Source of the DNA: CAYHMW01 sp964357925
GTDB lineage: Bacteria; Patescibacteriota; Microgenomatia; UBA8517
Length of the DNA stretch: 64,000 nucleotides
NCBI GenBank assembly: GCA_964357925.1
Contig: CAYHMW010000001.1
Location: 1-64,000, forward strand
Reading direction: 5' to 3'
Part shown: one piece after another, positions 42,067 through 51,181 of the stretch
How positions within the stretch are numbered: the stretch's first letter is position 1
How the letters are laid out: each line of letters begins with the position of its first letter
Translations under genes and position numbers: made by a program
The notes under the pieces: model-generated
Seen by the model: only the letters and a program-made list of their open reading frames with translations
Databases searched by the model: none
What the model was told of the DNA's origin: nothing

Positions 42067-43341
42067 GTGTCGGAAAAATACATAGAAATCTCCAAAAAAA
42101 TATTCGGATCGGTTATTGGCCGAGTTGATGTCCGCGGACTTTGTGTGCGATTTTGGGATGGCTCGCAGTGGACTCCTGAAAAGGCAGGAAAAATTAAAAT
42201 GACTATAATTTTGAACCACCCTCATGCTCTTCGTAGGATGTTTTTGCCGCCTGGAGAGCTTTCCCTGGGGGAGGCCTATATCTATGGTGATTTTGATATT
42301 GATGGAGATCGGGATTTCATTTTTGAAATGGGAGAGAAACTTGGGGCACCTGCTTGGAGTGTAATAACAAAGGCAAAGATTTTGAAGCTTCTAATGCAGT
42401 TGCCAAAAAGGACCGATCCGATTAACGAGAAGTATTCGGCAAAAAGGAAGGGAATACTTCATTCAAAGGATCGAGATCGTGATTCTGTAGCTTTTGCTTA
42501 TGACGTTTCGAATGATTTTTTTAAGCTTTTTTTGGATAAGGATATGGTTTATACCTGTGCTTATTTTAAAAAAAGAGGCGATAGTTTAGAGAAAGCGCAG
42601 GTGCAAAAGATGGAGCTTATATGTCGGAAGCTCAATTTGGAAAAAGGGGAGAAGCTTTTTGATTTAGGGTGTGGATGGGGGGCGCTTTCTATGTATGCAG
42701 CTCGCCATTACGGTGTGGAAACACATGGGGTGACATTGAGTGCAGAGCAGGGCAAGGAAGCAATTGAACGAATAGCGAGTGCGGGCTTCAGTAAAATGTG
42801 TAAGGTGGAAGTTAAGGATTATCGAGATGTCCCAACTAAGGGGCAGTTTGATAAGGTTGCAGCTATTGGAATGATGGAGCATATCGGGAAGAGTGAGCTA
42901 AACAGTTTTTACTCTCATATGTTTGGGCTTTTGAAACCTGGTGGAATGCTACTGTCCCATGGAATAGCTGCAACCGGGGATGACAATGCTGGAGCCTCGC
43001 CATTTACACAGAAATATATTTTCCCCGATGGACAAGCCGTGAATGCTGCATCTAGGGCGGCTGCTGGGATACATGCTGGGTTCGAAGTCCGCGACATCGA
43101 GAATTTGCGGGAGCATTATGTTCTGACTTCTGAATATTGGCTCCGAGGGCTTGAGCGCAATAAGAAAAAGGTAATTGATATGCGCGATGAGACTTTTTAC
43201 AAAATTGCATGGCTAGCAATGGCTGGCGCGAATTATCGGTTTAAATCGGGGCAAAGTGGGCTGATTCAGGATTTATATTACAAACCGGATCCCACTAATA
43301 CGATTGTTCCTCCACTGAACCGGGAAGGGTGGTATAAGTAA
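42067..43341 (+). CDS. cfa: Cyclopropane-fatty-acyl-phospholipid synthase
   Basis: Adds a methylene group from SAM across double bonds of membrane fatty acids. The SAM site is FDLGCGWGALSMYAA near residue 199, preceded by a DVSNDFFKLFLDKDMVYTCAYF segment and followed by VTLSAEQ, all typical. 424 residues from GTG. A GMMEHIGK segment near residue 272 matches the family's substrate-side His. It overlaps the convergent YcaQ-like gene by 47 bases at the 3' ends. Confidence 0.93.
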   Translation: MSEKYIEISKKIFGSVIGRVDVRGLCVRFWDGSQWTPEKAGKIKMTIILNHPHALRRMFLPPGELSLGEAYIYGDFDIDGDRDFIFEMGEKLGAPAWSVITKAKILKLLMQLPKRTDPINEKYSAKRKGILHSKDRDRDSVAFAYDVSNDFFKLFLDKDMVYTCAYFKKRGDSLEKAQVQKMELICRKLNLEKGEKLFDLGCGWGALSMYAARHYGVETHGVTLSAEQGKEAIERIASAGFSKMCKVEVKDYRDVPTKGQFDKVAAIGMMEHIGKSELNSFYSHMFGLLKPGGMLLSHGIAATGDDNAGASPFTQKYIFPDGQAVNAASRAAAGIHAGFEVRDIENLREHYVLTSEYWLRGLERNKKKVIDMRDETFYKIAWLAMAGANYRFKSGQSGLIQDLYYKPDPTNTIVPPLNREGWYK

Positions 43342-44542
43342 GAGGAAGGTTTTTTTGTAAAGCTGCCTTTAACTTGTTGGGTGTTGATCTTGTCACCTTT
43401 ACTATTGGGGTTTGGTGCCAGGTGGCACAATCTTGAATTGCTCGCGATACGTCACCAATTAATTCATCAGTGATTTTGGCTCCATCTTCGAGCACTATAT
43501 TTTTAATTTCAAAGACACCGTCTTTTCGGTGCGCTTTGGGATCCAATCTTCCTATTAGATTTCCTTTCCATAAAATCGGCAAAGTGTAATAACCATATTT
43601 ACGTTTTGGTGCTGGAGTGTAGCACTCGATCGCATAATCAAAATTAAATACTGTTTTTAATCTTTTTCTGTTATTTAACAAAGGATCGAATGGCGAGAGG
43701 AGGGTTGTATGGGTAGACTTTTTGACTGATTTAATTAAATGAATATTGTTTTTGTGGATGTAGTGTGTTCCTGGCCAGCCATCTACTTCGATTTCGTGAA
43801 TTTCTTTTGTTTGTAGTAACTTAACAATTAATTGTGGAATTTCTTTTTTTGGAATATAGAAGTAGTCGGCGATCCAAGGAGCAGTGGCTACCCCTAAAGC
43901 CTTTAGAGCTTTTTCTGCGAGGACGATTTGTGATTCTTCATAACTTTGTGTTTTTGAGTCATCCCAGTTTGGTAGGATTTTCTTAAGAGAAGCATAGACT
44001 CTTTGGAATTTTTCTCTACGCGCGATCATAAGGTCGCCTTTGTTGAAAAGTACTTCGAGAGCTACTTTTTCTGCTTTCCAATTCCACCAACCGCCTTTTT
44101 GGCCGTCGGACCGTTTGAAATCTCCCGATTTGGTTTCGCCGTTTTTCTTTACATAATCGAGAACATGATTAATGGTTTTTTTGTTTTTGTCCATCCATAT
44201 ATAGTCGCTTGCCCAGCCTTTTTTATGATCGAGCATCAGGCGGCGATAGAGAGAATAGTCTTCGATGGGCAGGAAGCAAGCAGCGTGCGCCCAGTATTCA
44301 AAAATTTTCTTCTCTTCAAGTAATGCGTCGAGCCATTTGGGTTCATAATTTCCGAGCCTACTCCAAAGGACTAAATAAGGGGAGCGGGCGACGACATGGA
44401 TTGTGTCGATTTGGAGTTGCCCCATTTCTTTAATGGATTTGAGAACATCGCTTTTAGTCGCTGATTTTTTGGGTGGATGAGCAAGCCCTAATGTTGTGAG
44501 CATTATATTTTTGGCTATGGTTTTTGAAATCCTAATTGGCAT
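43295..44542 (-). CDS. YcaQ/AlkZ-like winged-helix DNA glycosylase
   Basis: A 415-residue member of the HTH_42 (YcaQ/AlkZ) family, which removes crosslinked or alkylated bases. The catalytic Q-x-D motif is seen in GQLQIDTIHVVARS near residue 40. Later family markers include SPFDPLLNNRKRLKTVFNF and GRLDPKAHR. It is convergent with cfa with the two 3' ends overlapping by 47 bases. Confidence 0.85.
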   Translation of the reverse strand: MPIRISKTIAKNIMLTTLGLAHPPKKSATKSDVLKSIKEMGQLQIDTIHVVARSPYLVLWSRLGNYEPKWLDALLEEKKIFEYWAHAACFLPIEDYSLYRRLMLDHKKGWASDYIWMDKNKKTINHVLDYVKKNGETKSGDFKRSDGQKGGWWNWKAEKVALEVLFNKGDLMIARREKFQRVYASLKKILPNWDDSKTQSYEESQIVLAEKALKALGVATAPWIADYFYIPKKEIPQLIVKLLQTKEIHEIEVDGWPGTHYIHKNNIHLIKSVKKSTHTTLLSPFDPLLNNRKRLKTVFNFDYAIECYTPAPKRKYGYYTLPILWKGNLIGRLDPKAHRKDGVFEIKNIVLEDGAKITDELIGDVSRAIQDCATWHQTPIVKVTRSTPNKLKAALQKNLPLTYTTLPGSVEEQSY

Positions 44543-44669
44543 TGTAGGGGTAGTATAATTAAAGTTGTGAGTAAAGGCGACGTTCCTAAAAAAGGGCTCA
44601 GAAAAAATTGGAGAAGATAAGGAGTGTTATAAAAAGTGCTGAATGAAAAATAGTGTAAGGTGTTAGCCA

Positions 44670-45821
44670 ATGAAACAGTCCTCTTTATTTTTATTGTTTT
44701 TTTTCGTTTATTATTTGTCTAGCGAAGGTCCGACTCCTTACAATTATTTTGTTTTATTGGCTGACGCTTTTATTCACGGTCGATATTATCTTCTCGATAA
44801 TCCCCCTTGGCTTTCTGAACTAATACCGGTTGCGGTGAATAAATTTTATACAGTTTATCCACCTGGGCCGGCGCTTCTTTTAACACCGTTTGTTTTGGTA
44901 TTTGGAACTGGTTTTCAGCAACAACTTTTTGCTCATATTTTGGGTGCGCTGATGGTTGTTGCTTCGTATGAATTGGCGCGAATTATTGACAAAAAAAATC
45001 AATTGCTACACATATGGACGGTGCTTTTGGTTGGGATTGGAAATATCACTTGGTTTATGAGCTCTGTCGGATCCGTGTGGTATCTGGGACAAATAACTGC
45101 AGCCTCCTTCATGATTTTTGCAATTCTCAGTGGATATAAGAAGAAGCTGTTCTTGACTGGACTTTTCTTGGGAATTGCTTACGTTTCTAGGGTGCACACA
45201 ATTTTGACTTTACCTTTTTATGTTTACTTGTTGAGAAGTGAATCTAAAAGTTTTCGTCGGATATACAGATTCGCATATCCCCTTGGCACGTTATTGTTGT
45301 TTGATGCTTTTTACAATTTTATTCGTTTTGGAACACCATTTAACAAGGGATATTTTTTGCTGCCAGGAGTTTTGGGTGAGGAGGGTGCGGCTTGGTTTGC
45401 AAGGGGAGTGGTGCATTATTCTTATTATTTTGAAAACTTTAGGACTATGTTTTTAATGGGACCAAAGTTTTTGCCAGACTTTCCTTATGTTCAGCCATCT
45501 TGGTATGGTCTATCAATATTGCTAACAACGCCGGCCTTTGTTTTTGCTTTTTGGGCGCGAAGAAGGGATGGGATTGTGAAGTTTGCGTGGCTTTCAATAA
45601 TTTTAGTTTCTTTGGTTGTTATGTCGCATGGGGGGACAGGGTGGACCCAGTTTGGGTACAGGTTTGCAGTGGACTTTTACCCCTTTTTAATATTGCTCAC
45701 GATAATGGGCGTTTCGAGGATGGGTCTAAGAAAAATACATTGGGTGGTGTTATTTTTTGGGGTCTTTGTAAATTTATGGGGAGTCTTGTGGATAAACAAA
45801 TTTCACTGGGTCAGTTTATAA
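44670..45821 (+). CDS. Multi-pass membrane glycosyltransferase-like protein
   Basis: A 383-residue membrane protein with about nine helices. The first luminal loop region (VNKFYTVYPPGPALLLTPFVLVFG) resembles the acceptor loop of GT-C (ArnT/PMT-like) enzymes, which use lipid-linked sugars outside the membrane. The acidic catalytic residue normally in loop one is not certain here. Function therefore inferred only from fold; could add sugars to envelope molecules. Confidence 0.6.
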   Translation: MKQSSLFLLFFFVYYLSSEGPTPYNYFVLLADAFIHGRYYLLDNPPWLSELIPVAVNKFYTVYPPGPALLLTPFVLVFGTGFQQQLFAHILGALMVVASYELARIIDKKNQLLHIWTVLLVGIGNITWFMSSVGSVWYLGQITAASFMIFAILSGYKKKLFLTGLFLGIAYVSRVHTILTLPFYVYLLRSESKSFRRIYRFAYPLGTLLLFDAFYNFIRFGTPFNKGYFLLPGVLGEEGAAWFARGVVHYSYYFENFRTMFLMGPKFLPDFPYVQPSWYGLSILLTTPAFVFAFWARRRDGIVKFAWLSIILVSLVVMSHGGTGWTQFGYRFAVDFYPFLILLTIMGVSRMGLRKIHWVVLFFGVFVNLWGVLWINKFHWVSL

Positions 45822-45829
45822 TTATCGTC

Positions 45830-45838
45830 TGTTAGAAT
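45830..45838 (+). promoter_or_regulatory. Extended -10 box of kup
   Basis: TGTTAGAAT ends at 45838; the kup ATG is at 45845, the position expected for the first transcribed base, so the message would be leaderless. No good -35 box is seen. Confidence 0.5.
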
Positions 45839-45844
45839 GTAAAG

Positions 45845-47806
45845 ATGAGTGGGGAAGCTCCTGTACAGAAATCAAAGACTAAGATTCTAGCTCTCTCTTT
45901 GGGGGCGCTTGGTGTTGTATACGGAGATATAGGGACATCGCCCTTGTATGCAGTTCGTGAGATATTTTTTAATCACCAGCATCATGTAGAGACGTCTGCT
46001 CAAAATGTTCTCGGTGTCATAAGTTTAGTTTTTTGGGCACTTACAATTATTGTTTCATTCAAATATGTTGTATTGGTCTTGCGGGCAGATAATGATGGTG
46101 AAGGTGGGGTGTTTGCGCTCTTTTCTCTTTTAAAACAGTATAAGACTAAGTTTTCGTTGTTTGTGTCAGCGCTTCTCATCTTTGCTGCGGGTCTCCTTTT
46201 TGGGGACGGCATTATAACGCCTGCTATTTCTGTGCTTTCCGCAGTTGAGGGGTTGACTGTTGCCACTCCATTTTTTACTCCCTATGTTATCCCAATAACT
46301 CTTGCGATTATAACTGGGCTTTTTATGGTTCAGAGCCGAGGGACTGCAAAAATTGGCGCGGTATTCGGTCCAATTGTTGGAGTTTGGTTTGTGAGCATTG
46401 TGCTTTTGGGATTAAGGCAGATTCTTTTGGAACCAGGTGTATTGGTTGCTGTAAACCCAATTTACGCTTTTCATTTTTTGACTGGTGCTCATGTTCGCGA
46501 GGTCCTTCTTGTGCTTGGATCTGTGATGCTTGTGGTTACTGGTGGCGAGGCGATGTATGCAGATATGGGGCACTTTGGGAGGCTTCCTATCAGGCTTTCG
46601 TGGTTTAGCATTGTTTATCCGGCATTGCTTGTGAACTATTTTGGGCAGGGCGCTTACCTACTTCGTGGAGGAGAGGTTGTAAACGGAAACTTATTTTTCA
46701 GTATGGTGCCTCCGGCATTTTTAATCCCGATGGTAATTCTCGCGACCTTGGCCACAATTATTGCGTCTCAGGCATTGATTACTGGAGCTTTTTCTTTGGC
46801 TGCACAGGCCTTGGGGCTTAAGCTCCTGCCTTTTATGGAAGTGCGGCACACTCATGAGGAACATGAGGGGCAGCTTTACGTCCCTTTTATTAATTGGGCG
46901 CTTTACGCGGGATGTGTACTTCTTGTTATTTATTTTGGAACGAGCTCCAATTTGGCATCTGCATATGGACTTGCGGTATCTGGCGTGATGTTTGTTACTG
47001 CGCTTGGCATGATGGTTGTTGCTCGGAAAAATTGGGGTTGGTCTGCCTGGAGCGCCTATTCGTTGTTTTCTCTTTTGGCCGCAATTGATGCTTCGTTTTT
47101 GATCGCTAACTCACTCAAGTTTTTATCTGGAGGGTTTGTTCCAGTCCTTATTGCTATTGCAATTTACCTAATCATGCAGTCGTGGGCTTGGGGGTTAAAG
47201 AAAGTGATCGAATCGTATGCTGCTAATTCAAGGATGACGATCCGTGACCTCATAAAGCTAAAAGAAGAAGCGGAGCACGCAATACCAAAATCAATGGTTA
47301 TTGTCGCTTATAATGCTCGTGAAGATTTGTCTGATCCTGTGCCCATGGTGCAGCAAACTTTATGGGATAGGTATGGTGAGCTTTCGAAGCACATAATTTT
47401 TTTGAGTGTAAAGTTTAGGAGAATGCCACATATATCACAGAAGAACAGGTATAAGATCCATAAATTTTATGAGGACAGGAAGAAGGGGAGTATTGTTTCG
47501 GTTATCGTGAACCATGGATTTATGGAGGAGATTAATCTCGACGAAGAGTTTTTGAATATTGCTGAGCATGAGCATATTAATATTGATAATCATCCTTCAG
47601 AGTGGCTCATACATGTTTCGCATGAGAGAGTGGTTCTTGGTGAGGGACTCCGAATGTTTGATTGGTTGAGGTATACCTTATTCCAGTTCTTGTCTAGGAA
47701 TAGTGCGACAATTGATGAGTTTTGGGGATTGGGAACAAAAAGCCAGTTGTCAGTTGAAGTGGTGCCTGTGTGGTTTGGAGAGAAACCGCTGTCGGAAACT
47801 CTTTAA
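45845..47806 (+). CDS. kup: Kup-type potassium transporter
   Basis: A 653-residue potassium:proton symporter of the KUP/HAK family. The start GALGVVYGDIGTSPLYAVREIFF is diagnostic, followed by GEGGVFALF and about 12 membrane helices, then a cytoplasmic C-terminal domain of roughly 190 residues. The 3' end overlaps the convergent msrA gene by 113 bases. Probably the only potassium uptake system in this window. Confidence 0.95.
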   Translation: MSGEAPVQKSKTKILALSLGALGVVYGDIGTSPLYAVREIFFNHQHHVETSAQNVLGVISLVFWALTIIVSFKYVVLVLRADNDGEGGVFALFSLLKQYKTKFSLFVSALLIFAAGLLFGDGIITPAISVLSAVEGLTVATPFFTPYVIPITLAIITGLFMVQSRGTAKIGAVFGPIVGVWFVSIVLLGLRQILLEPGVLVAVNPIYAFHFLTGAHVREVLLVLGSVMLVVTGGEAMYADMGHFGRLPIRLSWFSIVYPALLVNYFGQGAYLLRGGEVVNGNLFFSMVPPAFLIPMVILATLATIIASQALITGAFSLAAQALGLKLLPFMEVRHTHEEHEGQLYVPFINWALYAGCVLLVIYFGTSSNLASAYGLAVSGVMFVTALGMMVVARKNWGWSAWSAYSLFSLLAAIDASFLIANSLKFLSGGFVPVLIAIAIYLIMQSWAWGLKKVIESYAANSRMTIRDLIKLKEEAEHAIPKSMVIVAYNAREDLSDPVPMVQQTLWDRYGELSKHIIFLSVKFRRMPHISQKNRYKIHKFYEDRKKGSIVSVIVNHGFMEEINLDEEFLNIAEHEHINIDNHPSEWLIHVSHERVVLGEGLRMFDWLRYTLFQFLSRNSATIDEFWGLGTKSQLSVEVVPVWFGEKPLSETL

Positions 47807-48317
47807 ATAGTTTTTTGATTTTGGGGTCTATAACCGCTTTGCAGTAATTAGCCTCTTTATTGTTATTGTAATAGTCTTGGTGATAATCCTCTGCCTTCCA
47901 GAATTTTTCAAGTGGAAGTATGAGAGTTACGATTAGGTCTTTGTAGTTTTTTTGAGCTTTGGTTATTCCTGATTCTGCGGCATTTTTTTGATCTTCGTTG
48001 GAGTAGAACACAATAGAGCGGTATTGTGCACCGGTATCTGCTCCTTGTTGGTTGATTGTAGTCGGATCATGGGTTTTGAAAAAAATATCAAGGAGAGATT
48101 CATAGGTAATGATATTTGGATTAAAAACTATTTCTACTGCCTCTGCGTGGCCAGCGTTGCCGGTACTTACTTCTTCATAGTTTGGGTTTGCCATCTTGCC
48201 TCCGGCGTAACCAGAGGTTACAGAGAGAACACCGTTTATGCGCTGGAAAATTGCTTCTGTACACCAGAAGCATCCCCCTGCAAAAACTGCAATTTGAGTA
48301 TCTTTGTTATCAGGCAT
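47694..48317 (-). CDS. msrA: Peptide methionine-S-sulfoxide reductase
   Basis: Reduces Met-S-oxide in proteins. AVFAGGCFWCTEAIF has the catalytic GCFWC Cys, later GYAGG and QGADTGAQYRS are the family's substrate-binding parts. Residues up to about 170 are a normal MsrA; the last 35 (FPTAVSLQTTQAPLQLTTGFL...) are not conserved and are encoded antisense to the end of kup. The extension looks like a read-on after loss of the native stop. Confidence 0.92.
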   Translation of the reverse strand: MPDNKDTQIAVFAGGCFWCTEAIFQRINGVLSVTSGYAGGKMANPNYEEVSTGNAGHAEAVEIVFNPNIITYESLLDIFFKTHDPTTINQQGADTGAQYRSIVFYSNEDQKNAAESGITKAQKNYKDLIVTLILPLEKFWKAEDYHQDYYNNNKEANYCKAVIDPKIKKLFKEFPTAVSLQTTQAPLQLTTGFLFPIPKTHQLSHYS

Positions 48318-48318
48318 A

Positions 48319-49434
48319 TTAGTATTTTAATTCATTTTTTATAAACGTGTGAATTTCTGTGAAGTTTTGGTCTCCTGCTTTGGGTATTAGTAGGTACTGG
48401 TTATTTTGGCTTACTGCGCTTTGCAGATAATTTTTGTCAGTAATGTTGATATTTTTTACTTTGTAATTATCTACTTTGCCTAATAGCCCTGTGGTTGTGA
48501 TTGCATCGTCGAGACTGATGTCTGTTCTTACAAATGTTTGATACTCTTTGTAGAGACCCTCAATATTTTGAATAGCGTTTATAGAAATCAGTTTCATGAT
48601 AAGGGCTTTGAGAATGGCTTGCTGTCTTTCGCCCCTGGCAAAGTCATCACCAGAGGTTGTGCTGTGACGCGAACGGGCAAATTTAAGCGATGTAGCACCA
48701 TTCATATTTGTATTACCTTTTGAGAAATTTAGAGTTTCGTAGCGGCACTGGAATTCCTTTTCCAAAAGGAAACCGCTTCTCGTTGCTGTAAGTTTGGCAA
48801 TATCTTCTCCGCTTTTGCCACAGCTTTCGTTTTCCAGACCTTTGACGGGGTAATACTCGTCTGTGAAGGTTACTGGGACATCAATATCAAGTCCACCTAA
48901 TAGATCGACTGCTTTTGTGAAGCTGTCGAAATCAATTGCAACATAATAATCTGGGAAGAGCCCTGTGACTTTGTAAACTGCATGTTTTCCTAAGTTGCCA
49001 CCTCCGTGATAGCCTTGATAGATTGGTTCTTTGAGAGGATACCCTGTGTCATCGTTGCCGATCGCGTAGCTCATGTTAATTTTGTGAGGCTCCTTTTGAT
49101 CAGAGCGAGTGGGGAGTTCAACCCATATGTCTCTAGGGATGGCAATAAGTGATATTTCTTGAGGTTTTGGATCGATATGTATTAAGATAATGGCATCTGC
49201 GAGCATGCCTCCATCATGCCCGCGACCTCCATGGCCCATCAGAAGCACATCCATACCAGTATCTTTTTCCACGATGGGTTGGTAGGAGTTCCTAAATAGT
49301 TTTGGAGGTATTGATACTGCTTTTTTTACCGTGCCAAACTTGAGGATCACGAGAGGTAAGATAATTATGAGAGGAATGAGTCCGAGCAGAATGCCTGTTG
49401 CGAGTTCGAAAAAATCAGGCAGATATCTTTTCAT
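48319..49434 (-). CDS. LytR-CpsA-Psr family protein
   Basis: Transfers lipid-linked polymers to peptidoglycan. An N-terminal anchor (LATGILLGLIPLIIILPLVIL), then the LCP domain: DVLLMGHGG, DAIILIHIDPKPQEISLIAIPRDIWVELP (with the conserved Asp and PRD), KINMSYAIG, and RSRHSTTSGDDFARGERQQAILKA with the Arg-rich lipid-phosphate site. 371 residues, normal length. It lies two bases upstream of msrA on the same strand. Confidence 0.92.
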   Translation of the reverse strand: MKRYLPDFFELATGILLGLIPLIIILPLVILKFGTVKKAVSIPPKLFRNSYQPIVEKDTGMDVLLMGHGGRGHDGGMLADAIILIHIDPKPQEISLIAIPRDIWVELPTRSDQKEPHKINMSYAIGNDDTGYPLKEPIYQGYHGGGNLGKHAVYKVTGLFPDYYVAIDFDSFTKAVDLLGGLDIDVPVTFTDEYYPVKGLENESCGKSGEDIAKLTATRSGFLLEKEFQCRYETLNFSKGNTNMNGATSLKFARSRHSTTSGDDFARGERQQAILKALIMKLISINAIQNIEGLYKEYQTFVRTDISLDDAITTTGLLGKVDNYKVKNINITDKNYLQSAVSQNNQYLLIPKAGDQNFTEIHTFIKNELKY

Positions 49435-49448
49435 GGAAATGGCAGTGT

Positions 49449-50039
49449 CTAGTCAATGATCGTTAGGGGGATTGTTTTTTGTATCGAGTCGGCATCGTCT
49501 TTTAATGTGAAGTTAAGATGAAAAATACCTGATCTTTCTGGGACGCCGCTTATTTTACATTCGATACGACGAATTTTTTCTTCACTTGCGTTTAATTCTG
49601 ATGCTGACTCCACACATTTTTGTATACTGAGGCCAGGTGGAAGTTCTTTGGCGATGAGAGTTAGATTATCAGCAATGTCTAAATCAAATCCACTAACTGT
49701 TGCATCGTAATTTTCTCCCACGGTACCAATGGGTAATGAAGCGGTAGAAATTGATGGGGTGTTGTTTTCTGCCTTAACTGATTTATCCCTGCTTGCTTTT
49801 GAGAGAGACGGCGTCTTTTGTTGGCCGATTAACCCAAGACCAATTGGCATTGCTAGTAATAGGATGACCATCATGAAGAGTGCGACTTTTTGATCGGCGG
49901 GAATGTCAGCATACGGACGGTATGAATAAAAAGCCTTTTTTTCTTCTTTGGGGAGTTCTGGAAGTTTAAATTCTTTTGATGGAGTGAGGCTTGTCACTAC
50001 TGTTGTTTTTTCTTCGTCTCCTTTCTTTTTCCCGAACAT
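49449..50039 (-). CDS. Membrane-anchored protein with Ig-like domain
   Basis: A 196-residue protein: a charged cytoplasmic N-terminus (about 50 residues), an anchor (VALFMMVILLLAMPIGLGLIG), and an outside Ig-like domain of the He_PIG type (ASLPIGTVGENYDATVSGFD...LPPGLSI...GVPERSGIFHLNFTLKDD). Two cysteines could form a disulfide. It is 14 bases upstream of the LCP gene, so both probably serve the envelope. Confidence 0.7.
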   Translation of the reverse strand: MFGKKKGDEEKTTVVTSLTPSKEFKLPELPKEEKKAFYSYRPYADIPADQKVALFMMVILLLAMPIGLGLIGQQKTPSLSKASRDKSVKAENNTPSISTASLPIGTVGENYDATVSGFDLDIADNLTLIAKELPPGLSIQKCVESASELNASEEKIRRIECKISGVPERSGIFHLNFTLKDDADSIQKTIPLTIID

Positions 50040-50127
50040 AGATAGATTATAGCAGTACGTTATTTTTTGTGTTGGCTTAGTCTATGATGGGACTGTGATG
50101 ACAAATGGGGAATCTTATCCTGTAGTG

Positions 50128-50156
50128 TTGAATTATTGACTTCGATTTTATATAAT
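50128..50156 (+). promoter_or_regulatory. Promoter of the 50217 gene
   Basis: TTGAAT at 50128-50133, 17 bases, TATAAT at 50151-50156. The leader is about 55 bases and holds a possible CCTTG/CAAGG stem before a strong ribosome-binding site. Confidence 0.7.
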
Positions 50157-50216
50157 AAAGCCTTGGTGGTGGTCTCGCACATTTTAAAGCAAGGACAATA
50201 ACGAGGGAGGTGTTTG

Positions 50217-50621
50217 ATGGTACAGCGAATCGTTACAGTAGCATCGCAGTCTTGGGTGCTAGTTGAGGCCCTAGAAGAGGCAGGTGTCAAGGATGGACAT
50301 ACCGTTAAGGTTGTCGTTCCTCGTGTGCGAGTTGGCCCTTTGACTTATGGTGTTTTGGCGGCCAATAATGTCGCACCTCAGATGGACATTATATATTTTT
50401 GTGATGTTGAGGGTGTTGAAATCCTCGATATTAGCGGCAATCCTTATAAGGATGAACTGCCCGATGATGTCATCCTGCCCAAGGGTGGGATAGTTGTTCC
50501 GAACGGTCCGGGTTGGTATGACCTGGTGGCAACAATCCATGTGAATGGCGCCACCCGGATTCTAAGTGTTCCCAGGCCGAAATTGTTGCCGGAGTGGATT
50601 CCTGTGCCGGTGCCGGCATAG
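50217..50621 (+). CDS. Protein of unknown function, single-gene unit
   Basis: Not recognised. 134 residues starting at the ATG 6 bases after GGGAGG, a strong ribosome-binding site. The sequence is beta-rich with many valines (KVVVPRVRVGPLTYGVLAANNV) and ends with a Pro/Val tail (IPVPVPA). Consensus promoter, ribosome-binding site and terminator mark a well-expressed monocistronic gene. No signal peptide, so probably cytoplasmic. Confidence 0.68.
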   Translation: MVQRIVTVASQSWVLVEALEEAGVKDGHTVKVVVPRVRVGPLTYGVLAANNVAPQMDIIYFCDVEGVEILDISGNPYKDELPDDVILPKGGIVVPNGPGWYDLVATIHVNGATRILSVPRPKLLPEWIPVPVPA

Positions 50622-50662
50622 AGGCTCTGTGTTGGGCCACCATCTTGCTATTGTTGTTTTTG

Positions 50663-50690
50663 AACCCCACAATCATGTGGGGTTTTATTT
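50663..50690 (+). terminator. Rho-independent terminator
   Basis: AACCCCACA (50663-50671) pairs with TGTGGGGTT (50676-50684) around a 4-base loop and leads into TTATTT. About 40 bases after the stop of the 50217 gene. Confidence 0.92.
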
Positions 50691-50723
50691 TGGTTTGAAA
50701 TGGTGTGACTTATTTCGTAATAG

Positions 50724-50751
50724 TTGATTTATCCCCCAAATATGGTATATT
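50724..50751 (+). promoter_or_regulatory. Promoter of the RNA-binding protein gene
   Basis: TTGATT at 50724-50729, 16 bases, TATATT at 50746-50751. A leader of about 65 bases follows, longer than most in this window, possibly a site of post-transcriptional control. Confidence 0.6.
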
Positions 50752-50821
50752 TTGCCTTAACAGGAGGGGCGTTCTTATTTGTGAGGCGGTCTTTCCAAAA
50801 TAGTAAGGCGGTGAGAATGTT

Positions 50822-51181
50822 TTGAACAAAAAGTTATATGTCGGAAACCTCGATTGGGGAGTCGTTTATGATGACCTAGTTGCTACTTTTTCCCAGGCAG
50901 GAACAGTTACTGATGCTGTTGTAATTACTGATAAATACACAGGACGAAGCAAAGGATTTGGATTTGTTGAATTTGAAACTGAGGAAGCAGCACAAAAGGC
51001 TATTGAAATGTTCAATGGTCAAGAACTCAAGGGCCGACAATTAGTTGTAAATGAGGCTAAACCTCGTGAAGAGGGTGCAGCTCCACAACAGGATACGGGT
51101 GGCATGGCGCAAGCAACTGAAGTGCCACAAGAACCAGAAGTAGTGGAAGAGGCTGAGGCTCCAGAAGAAAAAGCAGCTTAA
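50822..51181 (+). CDS. RRM-type RNA-binding protein
   Basis: A single RNA-recognition motif: KLYVGNL (RNP2) at the start and KGFGFVEF (RNP1) near residue 50, with aromatic residues for RNA stacking present. It begins at TTG. The C-terminal 40 residues are an acidic Glu/Ala/Pro tail (EPEVVEEAEAPEEKAA). Stand-alone RRM proteins occur in many bacteria and are often cold-induced, acting as RNA chaperones; that role is likely but not shown. Confidence 0.93.
   Translation: MNKKLYVGNLDWGVVYDDLVATFSQAGTVTDAVVITDKYTGRSKGFGFVEFETEEAAQKAIEMFNGQELKGRQLVVNEAKPREEGAAPQQDTGGMAQATEVPQEPEVVEEAEAPEEKAA

Noticed and set aside
44553..44625. A 17-codon GTG frame after a TATAAT box upstream of the 44670 membrane gene.
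   Set aside because: Too short and without a recognisable product; the box may simply serve the downstream gene.
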